Source: Streptomyces gardneri (lineage in GTDB: Bacteria; Actinomycetota; Actinomycetes; Streptomycetales; Streptomycetaceae). From it: DNA of 64,000 bases. The notes beneath the pieces were generated by a model. That model searched no databases. It was not told the DNA's origin and saw nothing but the letters and a program-made list of their open reading frames with translations. The position numbers and the translations under genes were made by a program. The stretch covers positions 124,001 through 188,000 of the forward strand of contig NZ_BJMN01000007.1 of assembly GCF_006539185.1 (NCBI RefSeq), given 5' to 3'. This document shows positions 44,949-54,058 of the stretch, piece after piece (positions within the stretch are counted from its first letter, which is position 1; every line of letters begins with the position of its first letter).

Positions 44949-46388
44949 ATGACACGAGCGGTGGAAGAGAGCACGTACGACGTGGTGGTCCTCGGGGCGG
45001 GACCGGTGGGCGAGAACGTCGCCGACCGGGTGCGGGCGGCCGGGCTCAGCGCCGCGATCGTCGAGAGCGAGCTGATCGGCGGCGAGTGCTCGTACTGGGC
45101 GTGCATGCCCAGCAAGGCGCTCCTGCGCCCCGTGCTCGCCCGCTCCGACGCCCGCAAGGTCGCCGGCCTGCGCGAATCGGTCTACGGTCCGCTCGACGCC
45201 ATGGAGGTCTTCAGGCACCGGGACACCGTCGTCGGCCACTGGAAGGACGACGGCCAGGTCGACTGGCTGGATTCGATCGGCGTACGGGTCTTCCGCGGCC
45301 ACGGCCGCCTCGCCGGGCCCCGCCGGGTCGCCGTCGCAGGACCCGAGGGGGACGAGCACGTCCTGACCGCCCGGCACGCGGTCGTCGTCAGCACCGGCAG
45401 CCGCGCCGTCCTCCCCGAAGTGCCCGGCCTGACCGGGGCCAGGCCCTGGACCAGCCGAGAGGCGACCAGCTCCGACCGGGTGCCCGCGCGACTGATCGTG
45501 GTCGGCGGGGGAGTGGTCGGCGTGGAGATGGCCACCGCCTGGCAGGCCCTGGGTGCGAAGGTCACCCTGCTGGTACGGGGCGGGGGGCTGCTGCCCCGGA
45601 TGGAACCGTTCGTCGGCGAGCGGGTCGCCGAGGCCCTGACAGCGCGGGGCGCGGACGTCCGCACCGGCGCCCGGGTCACCGCGGTGGTACGCGACGGGGG
45701 CACCGGCCCGGTGACCGTGGTCCTGGAGGGCGGCGACCACGTCGAGGGCGACGAGGTGCTCTTCGCGACCGGCCGGGCCCCGCGCACCGAGGACCTCGGC
45801 CTGGAGACGGTCGGCCTCGCGCCGGGCTCCTGGCTCGACGTCGACGACAGCCTCCGGGTCACCGGCAGCGACTGGCTCTACGCGGTCGGGGACGTCAACC
45901 ACCGCGCGCTCCTGACCCACCAGGGCAAGTACCAGGCCCGGATCGCCGGCGCCGCCATCGCCGCCCGCGCGCAGGGCGGCGATCCTCCGGCCGACGCGCG
46001 CTGGAGCGCGCACACGGCCACCGCCGACCACGCGGCCGTGCCGCAGGTGGTGTTCTGCGACCCCGAGGCGGCGGCCGTCGGGCTCACCCTGGCCGAGGCC
46101 GAGCGGGCCGGTCACCGGGTCCGGGCGGTCGACGTCGACATGCGGCAGGTCGCCGGTGCCGGGCTCTACGCCCAGGGCTACCGGGGACAGGCCCGGATGG
46201 TCGTGGACCTCGACCGGGAGGTCGTCCTCGGCGTCTCCTTCGTCGGCCCGGGGATCGGCGAGCTCCTCCACTCGGCGACGGTCGCCGTCGTCGGCGAGGT
46301 CCCGATCGCCCGGCTCTGGCACGCCGTACCGTCGTACCCGACCCTGAGCGAGGCGTGGCTGCGTCTCCTGGAGGCCTACCGGGGCTGA
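44949..46388 (+). CDS. pyridine nucleotide-disulfide oxidoreductase
   Basis: A 479-residue FAD enzyme of the dihydrolipoamide dehydrogenase/mercuric reductase class. The FAD loop is VVVLGAGPVGENVADR, and the redox pair is Cys-X4-Cys in GGECSYWACMPSKAL. The NAD(P) loop is LIVVGGGVVGVEMATAW, and the second FAD motif is LYAVGDVNH. The C-terminal dimer domain ends with HAVPSYPTLSEAWLR, close to the HPTxSE active-site consensus of the class. The ATG at 44949 has no good ribosome binding site. The substrate is unknown; the divergent thioredoxin gene hints at thiol redox balance. Confidence 0.9.
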   Translation: MTRAVEESTYDVVVLGAGPVGENVADRVRAAGLSAAIVESELIGGECSYWACMPSKALLRPVLARSDARKVAGLRESVYGPLDAMEVFRHRDTVVGHWKDDGQVDWLDSIGVRVFRGHGRLAGPRRVAVAGPEGDEHVLTARHAVVVSTGSRAVLPEVPGLTGARPWTSREATSSDRVPARLIVVGGGVVGVEMATAWQALGAKVTLLVRGGGLLPRMEPFVGERVAEALTARGADVRTGARVTAVVRDGGTGPVTVVLEGGDHVEGDEVLFATGRAPRTEDLGLETVGLAPGSWLDVDDSLRVTGSDWLYAVGDVNHRALLTHQGKYQARIAGAAIAARAQGGDPPADARWSAHTATADHAAVPQVVFCDPEAAAVGLTLAEAERAGHRVRAVDVDMRQVAGAGLYAQGYRGQARMVVDLDREVVLGVSFVGPGIGELLHSATVAVVGEVPIARLWHAVPSYPTLSEAWLRLLEAYRG

Positions 46389-46395
46389 CGGTGCG

Positions 46396-47040
46396 TCACG
46401 TCTCTTCCGTGCGGGGCGTGTCGGGGGCGTACGGCGCGATGAGCAGCCGTGCCGCCGAGCGCGCCGCCTCCAGTGCCGGGCGCGCGTCCCGGCCGGACTC
46501 CTGACCCAGGACGACTCGGGTGCTCAACCCGTCGAGCAGGGCCAGGAGTTCGGAGGCCCGGGCGGTGGCGTCGAGCGGTGCGAAGCGCCGCCGGGCGACC
46601 CCCGCCGTGAGCAGGGACTCCAGGTCCTCCTGCCAGCCCTGGTCCAGCGCGTCCTGGGCCTCGCGCAGCGCGGTGTTGCCGGGGGTGCGGGCCCAGAGCT
46701 CGATCCAGAGCGTCCAGCGCGGGTCGCGGGGCCCGCGCGGCAGGTAGAGCCGCAGGAAGAGGTCGAGCTTGCGCTCGGCCGGGATCCGCCGGGCCAGCAG
46801 GGCGGCCCGCTCCCCGGTGAGCGCGGCCTCGCTCCAGCGGAGGGCGGCGAGCAGCAGGAGGTCCTTGCTGCCGAAGTAGTACAGGATGTGGCCGCCGCTC
46901 GTGCCGAGCCGCTCGGCGAGCGCCGACATGGTGAGCGAGGTGAGGCCCTCCTCGGCGATCATCGCCATGGCCTCCTCCAGCATCCGCTCCTGGGTGACGT
47001 TCCCGTCCCGCCGTCGTGTCGCACCGGCCACCGCCGCCAT
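46396..47040 (-). CDS. TetR-family transcriptional regulator
   Basis: A 214-residue regulator. The N-terminal helix-turn-helix is visible in MIAEEGLTSLTMSALAERLG and TSGGHILYYFGSKDLLLLAA. The C-terminal domain resembles the BetI/AcrR type (LWIELWARTPGN). I chose the ATG at 47040; an ATG at 47109 is possible, but a -10-like TAAGGT on the minus strand (47094-47099) would then lie inside the gene. It is divergent from an NCS1 permease and amidohydrolase, and a 39-base palindrome lies between them. Confidence 0.88.
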   Translation of the reverse strand: MAAVAGATRRRDGNVTQERMLEEAMAMIAEEGLTSLTMSALAERLGTSGGHILYYFGSKDLLLLAALRWSEAALTGERAALLARRIPAERKLDLFLRLYLPRGPRDPRWTLWIELWARTPGNTALREAQDALDQGWQEDLESLLTAGVARRRFAPLDATARASELLALLDGLSTRVVLGQESGRDARPALEAARSAARLLIAPYAPDTPRTEET

Positions 47041-47144
47041 CCCCCGATCCGGGTCCCGATCCGTGTCCCGCAGTCCCGCTGTCCGTGGGGTCGACCTTAA
47101 CCGCAACATGCGAAGGTCTTGACGTGGCCTGAATTCATCGCCCA

Positions 47145-47183
47145 TCTTGAATGCCGTTCTAAGACTTAGAACAGCATTCAAGA
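47145..47183. promoter_or_regulatory. 39-base operator between tetR and the permease gene
   Basis: Two 19-base arms around a central A match at 18 of 19 positions. Each half also holds a smaller palindrome, GAA-N5-TTC, so two regulator dimers may bind side by side. The region ends 13 bases before the permease start codon, so binding would block both transcription and access to the start region. Confidence 0.8.
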
Positions 47184-47196
47184 CAGGAGTGCGGTC

Positions 47197-48606
47197 GTGA
47201 TCGGACACGAGACGGCGCCCATGACCACGGGGACCACGGGCCGGGACGAGGTGTTCCAGGTCGAGGAGCACGGGATCGACCCCATCCCCGACGCCGAACG
47301 GCACGGCAGCGCCAAGGACGTCTTCTGGCTCTGGTTCGGCTCGAACCTCACGTTCACCTACGTGATCAACGGCGCCCTCGCCGTCGCCTTCGGCCTCTCC
47401 TTCTGGCAGGCCACCGCCGTCGTCGTGATCGGCGGCCTGTCGTTCCTCGCCATCGGCGCGGCCGGACTCAGCGGCGTGCGCACCGGCACCGCGACCCTCG
47501 TGATCTCCCGGGCCGCCTTCGGCGTCCGCGGCAACTGGCCGGCCGGTCTGCTCAACTGGATCGTCAGCATCGGCTACACCGTCGTGAACACCGTGGTCGG
47601 CACCCTCGCCCTCGAAGCCTTCTTCGCCGACCTCGGCTGGCACGGCGGACACCTCACGCGGGCCCTCGCCCTCGCCGTCACCCTCACGCTGACCTTCGCC
47701 GTCGCCCTCTGGGGCCACGCCACCGTCCAGTTCGCCGAACGCTGGATGGCGTACGTCCTCGCCGTCGGCTTCGCCGCGCTCCTCGTCCTCGTGCTGCCCG
47801 GCGCCGACACCTCCGCCCCCTCCGCCGCGCCCGGCGCCGCGGGCTGGAGCATCGCCTTCGTCGTCATGCTCGCGGGCCCCTTCTCGTACGTCCCCATGCC
47901 CGCCGACTACACCCGCTACCTGCCCCGCACCACCTCCCTCAAGGCCGTCACCCTCAGCGGCGGGCTCGGCGGCTTCCTCTCCTCCGTCGCCCTGGGCGTC
48001 GCCGGTGTCGCGGCCGCGACGCAGGTCGACATGACCGACGCGGTGGCGGGCACCGAGAGCCTGCTCCCCGGCTGGTTCCAGCCCCTCTTCCTCGCCCTCG
48101 TCCTCGGCGGCTCGGTCACCAACTCGATCATCACGCTCTACTCGTCGAGCCTGAACCTCCAGGTCCTCGGCATACCGTGGAGCCGCGCCCGCGCCATCGT
48201 CATCAGCGCCGCCGTGACGGCCGTCGGCTCCCTCGGCGCCCTCTTCCTCACCGACTTCACCACCTCGCTCCTCTCCTTCCTCTCCCTCCTGATCATCGTC
48301 TTCGCCCCCTGGGGCGGGGTCTTCCTCGCCGACATGGTGCTCCGCCGCTGCGCGTACGACTCCGCCGCCCTGCACGCGCGGGAGGGCGGCGCCTACTGGT
48401 ACCGCTCCGGCTGGCACCCGGCCGGCATGACCGCGCTCCTCTCGGGTCTCCTCTTCTCCGCGCTCACCTGCGACTCGGAGCTCTGGACCGGCCCGCTCGT
48501 CGCGCCCCTCGGCGGCGCGGACCTCACCCTGCTCGGCGCGGTGGTCTCGGCCCTCGTGTACGTGCTCCTCGCGGGCAGGACCGTCGCGCCGGCACGCGGC
48601 GCCTGA
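47197..48606 (+). CDS. NCS1-family purine/cytosine permease
   Basis: A 469-residue transporter with about 12 hydrophobic helices of the nucleobase-cation-symport-1 family, which imports cytosine, purines, hydantoin or related compounds. Typical parts are FWLWFGSNLTFTYVINGAL, RAAFGVRGNWPAGLLNW and MPADYTRYLPRTTS. AGGAG precedes the GTG start. It is followed by an amidohydrolase and controlled by the divergent TetR regulator, so import and hydrolysis of one N-containing ring compound or formamide is likely. Confidence 0.92.
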   Translation: MIGHETAPMTTGTTGRDEVFQVEEHGIDPIPDAERHGSAKDVFWLWFGSNLTFTYVINGALAVAFGLSFWQATAVVVIGGLSFLAIGAAGLSGVRTGTATLVISRAAFGVRGNWPAGLLNWIVSIGYTVVNTVVGTLALEAFFADLGWHGGHLTRALALAVTLTLTFAVALWGHATVQFAERWMAYVLAVGFAALLVLVLPGADTSAPSAAPGAAGWSIAFVVMLAGPFSYVPMPADYTRYLPRTTSLKAVTLSGGLGGFLSSVALGVAGVAAATQVDMTDAVAGTESLLPGWFQPLFLALVLGGSVTNSIITLYSSSLNLQVLGIPWSRARAIVISAAVTAVGSLGALFLTDFTTSLLSFLSLLIIVFAPWGGVFLADMVLRRCAYDSAALHAREGGAYWYRSGWHPAGMTALLSGLLFSALTCDSELWTGPLVAPLGGADLTLLGAVVSALVYVLLAGRTVAPARGA

Positions 48607-48675
48607 GCCCCGCCCGAACCCCTCGCAGCTCCCTCGCACACGCCCAGCGGTACGCACGTCATGGAGTCACCCCGC

Positions 48676-50346
48676 ATGCACGGCACCACCCCTTCCCCTG
48701 CCCCCGCCGATCTCGTCCTCACCGGCGCCCGGATCCACACCGTCGACCCCGCGCTCCCCGAGGCGCAGGCCCTCGCCGTCAGCGCCGGCCGCATCGTCTG
48801 GATCGGCTCCGAAGCCGGAGCGGGCGCCTGGACGGGCCCCGGCACCCGGGTGCTCGACGCCGGAGGGCGGCTCGTCCTGCCCGGCTTCGTCGACGCCCAC
48901 AACCACGTCCGCCTGGGCTCGGACGACGCCTGCGTCCAGCTCGCCGGCGCCCGCACCCTCGACGCCATCCACGCACGCATCCGCACCTGGCGCGAGGCGC
49001 ACCCCGACGCCGAGTGGATCGAGGCCGAGGCCTTCGACTACTCGGCCGTCCCCGGCGGGCGCATGCCCACCGCCGCCGACCTCGACCCGGCCACCGGCGA
49101 CACCCCCGCCGTCGTCCTCAGCTACGACGTGCACACCGCCTGGCTCAACACCGCCGCCCTGCGGAGACTCGGTGTCGACCGCGACCACACCGATCTGCCC
49201 TTCGGCCGCGCCGTGACCGACCCGGACACCGGCGAACCCACCGGATTCGTCAAGGACTTCGCGATCAAGGGCCTCTCCCGCGACGGCCATCGCGCACTGC
49301 GCGAGCTCGGCGTCCCGTGGGCCTCGCCCGACCGGCAGTACGGCCGGCTCGCCAAGAGCCTGGACGACGCCATCGGCTACGGCATCACCACCGTCGTCGA
49401 GCCGCAGAACTCCCTCGACGACCTCGCCCTCTTCCAGCGTGCCCGCGCCGAGGGCCGACTGCGCTCGCGGATCGTCGCCGCGCTCTTCCACCCGCGCGGC
49501 ACGACCGACACGGACCTGGACGCCTTCGAGGCGGCGGCGAAGGAGTTCGAGGACGACCGGCTGCGGGTCGGCCCGCTCAAGCTGTACATCGACGACGTCG
49601 TCGAACCCCGTACGGCCGCCCTCCTGGAGCCGTACGCGGGCTGCGCCCACCATCGCGGCGACACCTTCTACCCGCCCGAGGAGTTCGCCGAGCTGCTCAC
49701 CCGCCTGGACGCGCGCGGCTTCCAGTGCTTCGTCCACGCCACCGGCGACCGGGGCATCCGCACCGTCCTCGACGCCGTCGCCCGCGCCCGCGCCGCCAAC
49801 GGGCCGCGCGACGCGCGCCACCAGATCGTCCACGTCGAGTGCCTCGACCCGGCCGACACCCCCCGCTTCGCCGAGCTCGGCGTCGTCGCCTGCATGCAGC
49901 CCCGGCACGCCGCCCCCGACATCGCGGGCCCCGGCAAGGACTGGGCCGAGAACATCGGCCCCGACCGCTGGCACAAGGCTTGGCCGCTGCGCAGCCTGCA
50001 CGCGGCCGGGGCGGTCCTCGCGCTCTCCAGCGACTGGAACGTCGCCGAGATGGACCCCATGGTGGGCATCCACGCGGCCGTCACCCGCCGTCCGCTCGAC
50101 GGCGGGGAGAGCTGGACGGCGGGCGAGACGATCGACGTCGCCAGCGCCGTCGAGGGCTACACGATGGGCTCGGCGTACGCCAACTTCCTGGAGGACGAGC
50201 GGGGCTCGCTGACGGTGGGCAAGCTCGCCGACTTCGTCGTCCTCTCCCGGGACATCCTCCGCATCGCACCCGAGGAGATCCCGGGCACGGTGGCGGAGAC
50301 GGTCGTGGTGGGCGGCGAGGTGGTCGTGGAGCGGCGCGCGGGGTGA
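48676..50346 (+). CDS. YtcJ-like amidohydrolase
   Basis: A 556-residue metal-dependent hydrolase of the amidohydrolase-3 type (YtcJ/NfdA). The metal motif near the N-terminus is GFVDAHNHVRLG. Downstream are the Lys in GPLKLYIDD, His in CFVHATGDRG and IVHVECLDP, and Asp in ALSSDWNVAEMDP. These are the usual ligands. Enzymes of this group include N-substituted formamide deformylase, but the substrate here is not known. The ATG at 48676 has GGAG 9 bases upstream; ATG at 48661 is the alternative. It follows the NCS1 permease by about 70 bases and is probably co-regulated. Confidence 0.88.
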   Translation: MHGTTPSPAPADLVLTGARIHTVDPALPEAQALAVSAGRIVWIGSEAGAGAWTGPGTRVLDAGGRLVLPGFVDAHNHVRLGSDDACVQLAGARTLDAIHARIRTWREAHPDAEWIEAEAFDYSAVPGGRMPTAADLDPATGDTPAVVLSYDVHTAWLNTAALRRLGVDRDHTDLPFGRAVTDPDTGEPTGFVKDFAIKGLSRDGHRALRELGVPWASPDRQYGRLAKSLDDAIGYGITTVVEPQNSLDDLALFQRARAEGRLRSRIVAALFHPRGTTDTDLDAFEAAAKEFEDDRLRVGPLKLYIDDVVEPRTAALLEPYAGCAHHRGDTFYPPEEFAELLTRLDARGFQCFVHATGDRGIRTVLDAVARARAANGPRDARHQIVHVECLDPADTPRFAELGVVACMQPRHAAPDIAGPGKDWAENIGPDRWHKAWPLRSLHAAGAVLALSSDWNVAEMDPMVGIHAAVTRRPLDGGESWTAGETIDVASAVEGYTMGSAYANFLEDERGSLTVGKLADFVVLSRDILRIAPEEIPGTVAETVVVGGEVVVERRAG

Positions 50347-50359
50347 GGGCCGCGCGGGG

Positions 50360-51262
50360 TCAGTGGCCCTCCTTCCCCGAGGTCACCGTGACCCGCCGCT
50401 CGAAGGTCCGCCCGCCGTCGCGCGACTCGTACACCCCGTCCTGGGTGGCGACGAGCAGCCGGCGGGCGTCCACGACGGTGAGCGCCTGCGGGGCCCCGCC
50501 CGGCACGGCGGCGACCCGGTCCCAGCGGATACCGGAACCCGTCGCGGCCCCCGTGCTCGTCTCCGTACCGCGGAAGAGGACCCCGCTCTGATCGACGCCG
50601 AAGAGGGCGTCGCGAGCACCCCAGGAGACGTACGCGAGGACCTGGCCCTCGCCGGGGGCGAAGGTCCTGCCGCCGTCCGTGCTGCGGGCCACCCCGGTCT
50701 CGGTGGTGGCGAGGACGGTGGCAGGGCCGGCGGGGGAGACGGCGATGTCGAGGGCGCGCAGCGCGGCCCGGTCCTCCCAGGTGACGCCGTCGGGGCTGAC
50801 CCGCAGGCGTCCGTTCGTGCTGTCGTATCCGTAGACCGTGGAGTCGGGTGCGGTGTCGAGGGAGTGGAAGTCCACCTCGCCGCCGAGGGACTTCTCGTGC
50901 CAGGTGCGTCCGGAGTCCGTCGACTCGACGAGGCCGAGGTCGGCGGGCCCGCCGGAGCCGGGCGCGGGGTGACCGCTCGCGAGGAAGGCGCCCGAGGCGG
51001 TGACCGTGAAGCCCATGAAGTCGTCCCTGCGGTCGCCGACGCGTGTCGGGCGGCCGGTGGCGTCCGGGGTGTGGATGCCGTCGTGCGTGGCGACGTAGAG
51101 GGTGTCGCCGCGTACGCCGAGTCCGTGGATGTGGCTGAGGGCGCCGCCGGGGGAGTCGTCGGCGGCGGGCTCCTGCGAGCAGGCGGTCAGGGTGAGGGCG
51201 AGCGTCAGGGCGAGGGCGGCGGCGGTGGTCGTGGCCGAGGGCCCGGGGAAGTGCTTCTTCAT
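50360..51262 (-). CDS. F510_1955-type beta-propeller lipoprotein
   Basis: A 300-residue exported lipoprotein (lipobox LTAC) with repeated short beta motifs of the sialidase/photosystem II stability-factor type (ESTDSGRTWHEKSL, RSTDGGRTFAPGEG, ESRDGGRTFERRV). The start LSHIHGLGVRGDTLYVATHDG is characteristic of the family that NCBI names F510_1955. Glycosidase activity is not shown. It is followed upstream by DUF305 and DUF6153 genes on the same strand, a group often found together in actinobacterial copper-handling loci. Confidence 0.82.
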   Translation of the reverse strand: MKKHFPGPSATTTAAALALTLALTLTACSQEPAADDSPGGALSHIHGLGVRGDTLYVATHDGIHTPDATGRPTRVGDRRDDFMGFTVTASGAFLASGHPAPGSGGPADLGLVESTDSGRTWHEKSLGGEVDFHSLDTAPDSTVYGYDSTNGRLRVSPDGVTWEDRAALRALDIAVSPAGPATVLATTETGVARSTDGGRTFAPGEGQVLAYVSWGARDALFGVDQSGVLFRGTETSTGAATGSGIRWDRVAAVPGGAPQALTVVDARRLLVATQDGVYESRDGGRTFERRVTVTSGKEGH

Positions 51263-51351
51263 CGTTCTTTCGCCGGAGGAGAGGAAGGGGAAGGGCACGG
51301 GGGCGGCGCGGCCGGCCCCGGTGAGGGACGGGCCGCGCCGCATGGGCCGGG

Positions 51352-52032
51352 TCAGAGCCGGTCGAGGATCTTCCGCAGCTCGGCGATCTCGGTGGACTGG
51401 GTCCGGACGACGTCGTCGGCGAGCTTCTTCGCCGAGGCGTTCCGTCCGTTCTTCTGCTCGTCCTTCGCCATGGCGACGGCGCCGTCGTGATGGGCGATCA
51501 TCAGCTCGGCGAACTTCCGGTCGAAGGCCTCGCCCTTGACGGCCGCCAGGTCCTTCATGTCCTGCGCGGACATCATCCCGGCCATGCCGTGACCGGCACC
51601 GGCGGACGCGGGCTTGCCCCAGCCCTTGAGCCAGGCCTTCATCTTCCGGATCTCGGGGTCCTGCGCCCCCTCGATCGCGGCGACGAGCTTCCTGACCTCG
51701 GGGTCCTGGGCACGGCCGTCGGCGAGCTTCGCCATCTCCAGGGCCTGCTCGTGGTGGGGGATCATCATCTGGGCGAACATGACGTCCGCGTCGTTGAAGG
51801 CCCCGGGGGCGGCGGCTTCGGCGGACGCGCCGGCGGATGCGGAAGCGTCGGTGGATGCGGTGGCCGTGGCGGAGACCGTGGCCGTGGCGGAGGCCGTGGT
51901 GGACTTCCCGCCGTGATCCATCCCGCTCATCCCGCCGTCCTCCGTCCCGCAGGCGGCGAGCAGGAGCCCGGTGGCGGTGACGGCGCCGGCGAGGGCGAAC
52001 TTCTTGGCGGTGGCACGCGTGAAGGTGCGCAT
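51352..52032 (-). CDS. DUF305 metal-binding lipoprotein
   Basis: A 226-residue exported lipoprotein (lipobox LAAC) with a Ser/Thr/Ala-rich linker to about residue 75. The DUF305 domain has two ferritin-like repeats: ADVMFAQMMIPHHEQALEMA and FAELMIAHHDGAVAMAKDE. The paired HH and Met residues (also MSGMDHGG and HGMAGMMSAQDM) suggest copper binding. It lies between an F510_1955-type and a DUF6153 gene, all on the minus strand. Confidence 0.88.
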   Translation of the reverse strand: MRTFTRATAKKFALAGAVTATGLLLAACGTEDGGMSGMDHGGKSTTASATATVSATATASTDASASAGASAEAAAPGAFNDADVMFAQMMIPHHEQALEMAKLADGRAQDPEVRKLVAAIEGAQDPEIRKMKAWLKGWGKPASAGAGHGMAGMMSAQDMKDLAAVKGEAFDRKFAELMIAHHDGAVAMAKDEQKNGRNASAKKLADDVVRTQSTEIAELRKILDRL

Positions 52033-52144
52033 GGGAGTGATACCTCGTGTGCTGTCCGTACGGAGCGTGAGCCCGTACACGCGGAAAAAGGGCAGGTCGA
52101 AGGCGTTCACGGGCAGCGCGAGGCGCCCGCGGTGGCGATACGGC

Positions 52145-52567
52145 CTAGATCCGCAGGATCGACAGCTGGGCGAGGTCGGGAGGTCTGCGCGGCGGCGCGT
52201 GGGGCCCGAGGGCGGGAACGAGCCGCGCGAGGACGGCGGCGAGCCAGTCGGGGCGCCGGGCCAGCGCGGCCCGGACGAGCCCGGTGAGGAGCCAGGCGCC
52301 GAGGACGGCCACGCACAGCGTGGTCATGTCCATCCCCGCCCCGGGGTCGTGACGCGCGTCGGAGCCCTCGGTGGCCGGCGAGCCGGTCTCCGGGGCGGTG
52401 TGGTGGGCGGCGGCGGTGGTCTCCGCTGTACCGCCGGAGCCCTCGGGATGGCCGACGGCGTGCATCAGGAACACCCCGAGCGCGAGCACGACGACGAGCA
52501 GGAGGTGCGCAAGGGCACCTCCTGCTCGCATTCCGCGCTTTCCGCGGGCCGCCCGACGTGTACGCAA
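52145..52567 (-). CDS. DUF6153-family membrane protein
   Basis: A 140-residue protein with two hydrophobic segments (about 18-36 and 83-100), and His residues close to the first (MHAVGHPEG, AAAHHTAPE). The pattern matches the actinobacterial DUF6153 family found beside DUF305 genes. The TTG at 52567 has a perfect AGGAGG 8 bases upstream and is preferred over the ATG at 52531. It ends in a Pro/Arg-rich tail. A role in copper handling is inferred from context. Confidence 0.72.
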   Translation of the reverse strand: MRTRRAARGKRGMRAGGALAHLLLVVVLALGVFLMHAVGHPEGSGGTAETTAAAHHTAPETGSPATEGSDARHDPGAGMDMTTLCVAVLGAWLLTGLVRAALARRPDWLAAVLARLVPALGPHAPPRRPPDLAQLSILRI

Positions 52568-52644
52568 GACCAGGACCTCCTGGCCCGACCATACCGTGCC
52601 GGGGTATCAGAACCGCGTCAGTACCGCGGTCGGCGGCGGCGGTG

Positions 52645-52989
52645 TCAGGAGGGGGTCTCGCCCGCCATCGCGGCGGCCATCCGCAGGTGCGGCGCGGCCT
52701 CGTCCGTGCGCCCCTGGCGCTCCAGGGTGCGCCCGAGCATCAGGCGGGCGTAGTGCTCGACGGGGTCGCGGTCCAGGACGGCCCGCAGCTCGGTCTCGGC
52801 CCGGGAGAGCTGCGCGGAGTGGTAGTAGGCCCGCGCGAGGAGCAGTCGCTGGGCCGTCTGCTCCGGGTGCTCGGCGACGAGGCCGCGCAGGATGCGGACG
52901 GCGGTCTGGTACTCCTTCGCGTCGAAGAACAGCCGCGCGCGGTCCCAGCGTTCCCCGGCCGTTCCGAACTCGTAGTACGTGTCGCTCAC
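52645..52989 (-). CDS. tetratricopeptide-repeat protein
   Basis: A 114-residue soluble protein made of about three TPR-type helix pairs (WDRARLFFDAKEYQTAVRIL, AQRLLLARAYYHSAQLSRAE, HYARLMLGRTLERQGRTDEA). It is a protein-binding scaffold without catalytic features. GTG start with GGAAGAG upstream. It is divergent from the pirin gene across 100 bases. The partner is unknown. Confidence 0.85.
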   Translation of the reverse strand: MSDTYYEFGTAGERWDRARLFFDAKEYQTAVRILRGLVAEHPEQTAQRLLLARAYYHSAQLSRAETELRAVLDRDPVEHYARLMLGRTLERQGRTDEAAPHLRMAAAMAGETPS

Positions 52990-53058
52990 TTGCTCTTCCC
53001 TTCCGGCTTCCCGGATCTGCCACTCTGTGTGACGGTCGACCAGGTCAACAAGCCTGGA

Positions 53059-53087
53059 TGGTTGAACATTCCACTACGATTGGTTGA
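53059..53087 (+). promoter_or_regulatory. possible pirin promoter with flanking direct repeats
   Basis: Two copies of TGGTTGA (53059-53065 and 53081-53087) flank a -10-like TACGAT (53075-53080). The pirin ATG follows at 53093 without a clear ribosome binding site. No good -35 element is visible, so a regulator-dependent promoter is possible. Confidence 0.35.
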
Positions 53088-53092
53088 GCGTC

Positions 53093-54058
53093 ATGAGCAA
53101 TCTTGATCGTCAGGCCGCGTTGACGGTGTGCGGTGGCCGAGGCTTCGTCGTCGCCGAGCCTGTGCGGGAGCTCCTCAGCCCGCGGCGCGTCCAGCTCGGG
53201 GAGTCGACCGAGGTCCGCCGACTGCTCCCGAATCTGGGTCGGCGCATGGTCGGCGCATGGGCGTTCGTCGACCACTACGGCCCCGACGACATCGCCGACG
53301 AGCCGGGCATGCAGGTCCCGCCCCACCCGCACATGGGGCTCCAGACCGTGAGCTGGCTCCACGAGGGCGAGGTCCTGCACCGCGACTCCACCGGCAGCCT
53401 CCAGACGATCCGCCCGCGCGAGCTGGGCCTCATGACCTCGGGCCGGGCGATCTCCCACTCGGAGGAGAGCCCCCGGCCGCACGCCCGCTTCCTCCACGGC
53501 GCACAGCTCTGGGTCGCGCTCCCCGACGCCCACCGCCACGTGGAACCCCACTTCCAGCACCACGCCGACCTGCCCCAGGTCACGGCCCCCGGTCTCACGG
53601 CCACGGTGATCCTCGGCGCCCTCGACGGCGCCGCCTCGCCCGGCACCACGTACTCGCCGCTCGTCGGTGCCGACCTCGCGCTGGCGGCGGGCACCGAGAC
53701 GAACCTCCCGCTGGACCCCGACTTCGAGTACGCGGTCCTGTCCATGTCGGGCGAGGCCGAGGTCGACGGCGTCCCGGTCCTGCCCGGCTCCATGCTCTAC
53801 CTGGGCTGCGGCCGCACCGAACTCCCCCTGCGCGCGGTGTCGGACGCGGGCCTGATGCTCCTCGGCGGAGAGCCGTTCGAGGAGGAGATCGTCATGTGGT
53901 GGAACTTCGTGGGCCGCACGGACGAGGAGATCAGGAAGGCCCGGGAGGAGTGGATGACGAGCGACCGCTTCGGCGAGGTGAAGGGCTACGACGGCGCCCG
54001 CCTGGACGCCCCGGAGGTCCCGGCGACCCAGCTCAAGGCCCGGGGACGGGTGCGCTGA
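53093..54058 (+). CDS. pirin-family protein
   Basis: A 321-residue bicupin. The metal-binding site of pirins is visible: HPHMGLQTVSWLHEGEVLHRD, then MTSGRAISHSEES. The C-terminal cupin ends with MLLGGEPFEEEIVMWWNFVG, which is typical of the family. Bacterial pirins have quercetinase activity or redox-sensing roles, and neither can be assigned here. ATG at 53093 is chosen; a TTG three codons earlier is possible. Confidence 0.92.
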   Translation: MSNLDRQAALTVCGGRGFVVAEPVRELLSPRRVQLGESTEVRRLLPNLGRRMVGAWAFVDHYGPDDIADEPGMQVPPHPHMGLQTVSWLHEGEVLHRDSTGSLQTIRPRELGLMTSGRAISHSEESPRPHARFLHGAQLWVALPDAHRHVEPHFQHHADLPQVTAPGLTATVILGALDGAASPGTTYSPLVGADLALAAGTETNLPLDPDFEYAVLSMSGEAEVDGVPVLPGSMLYLGCGRTELPLRAVSDAGLMLLGGEPFEEEIVMWWNFVGRTDEEIRKAREEWMTSDRFGEVKGYDGARLDAPEVPATQLKARGRVR

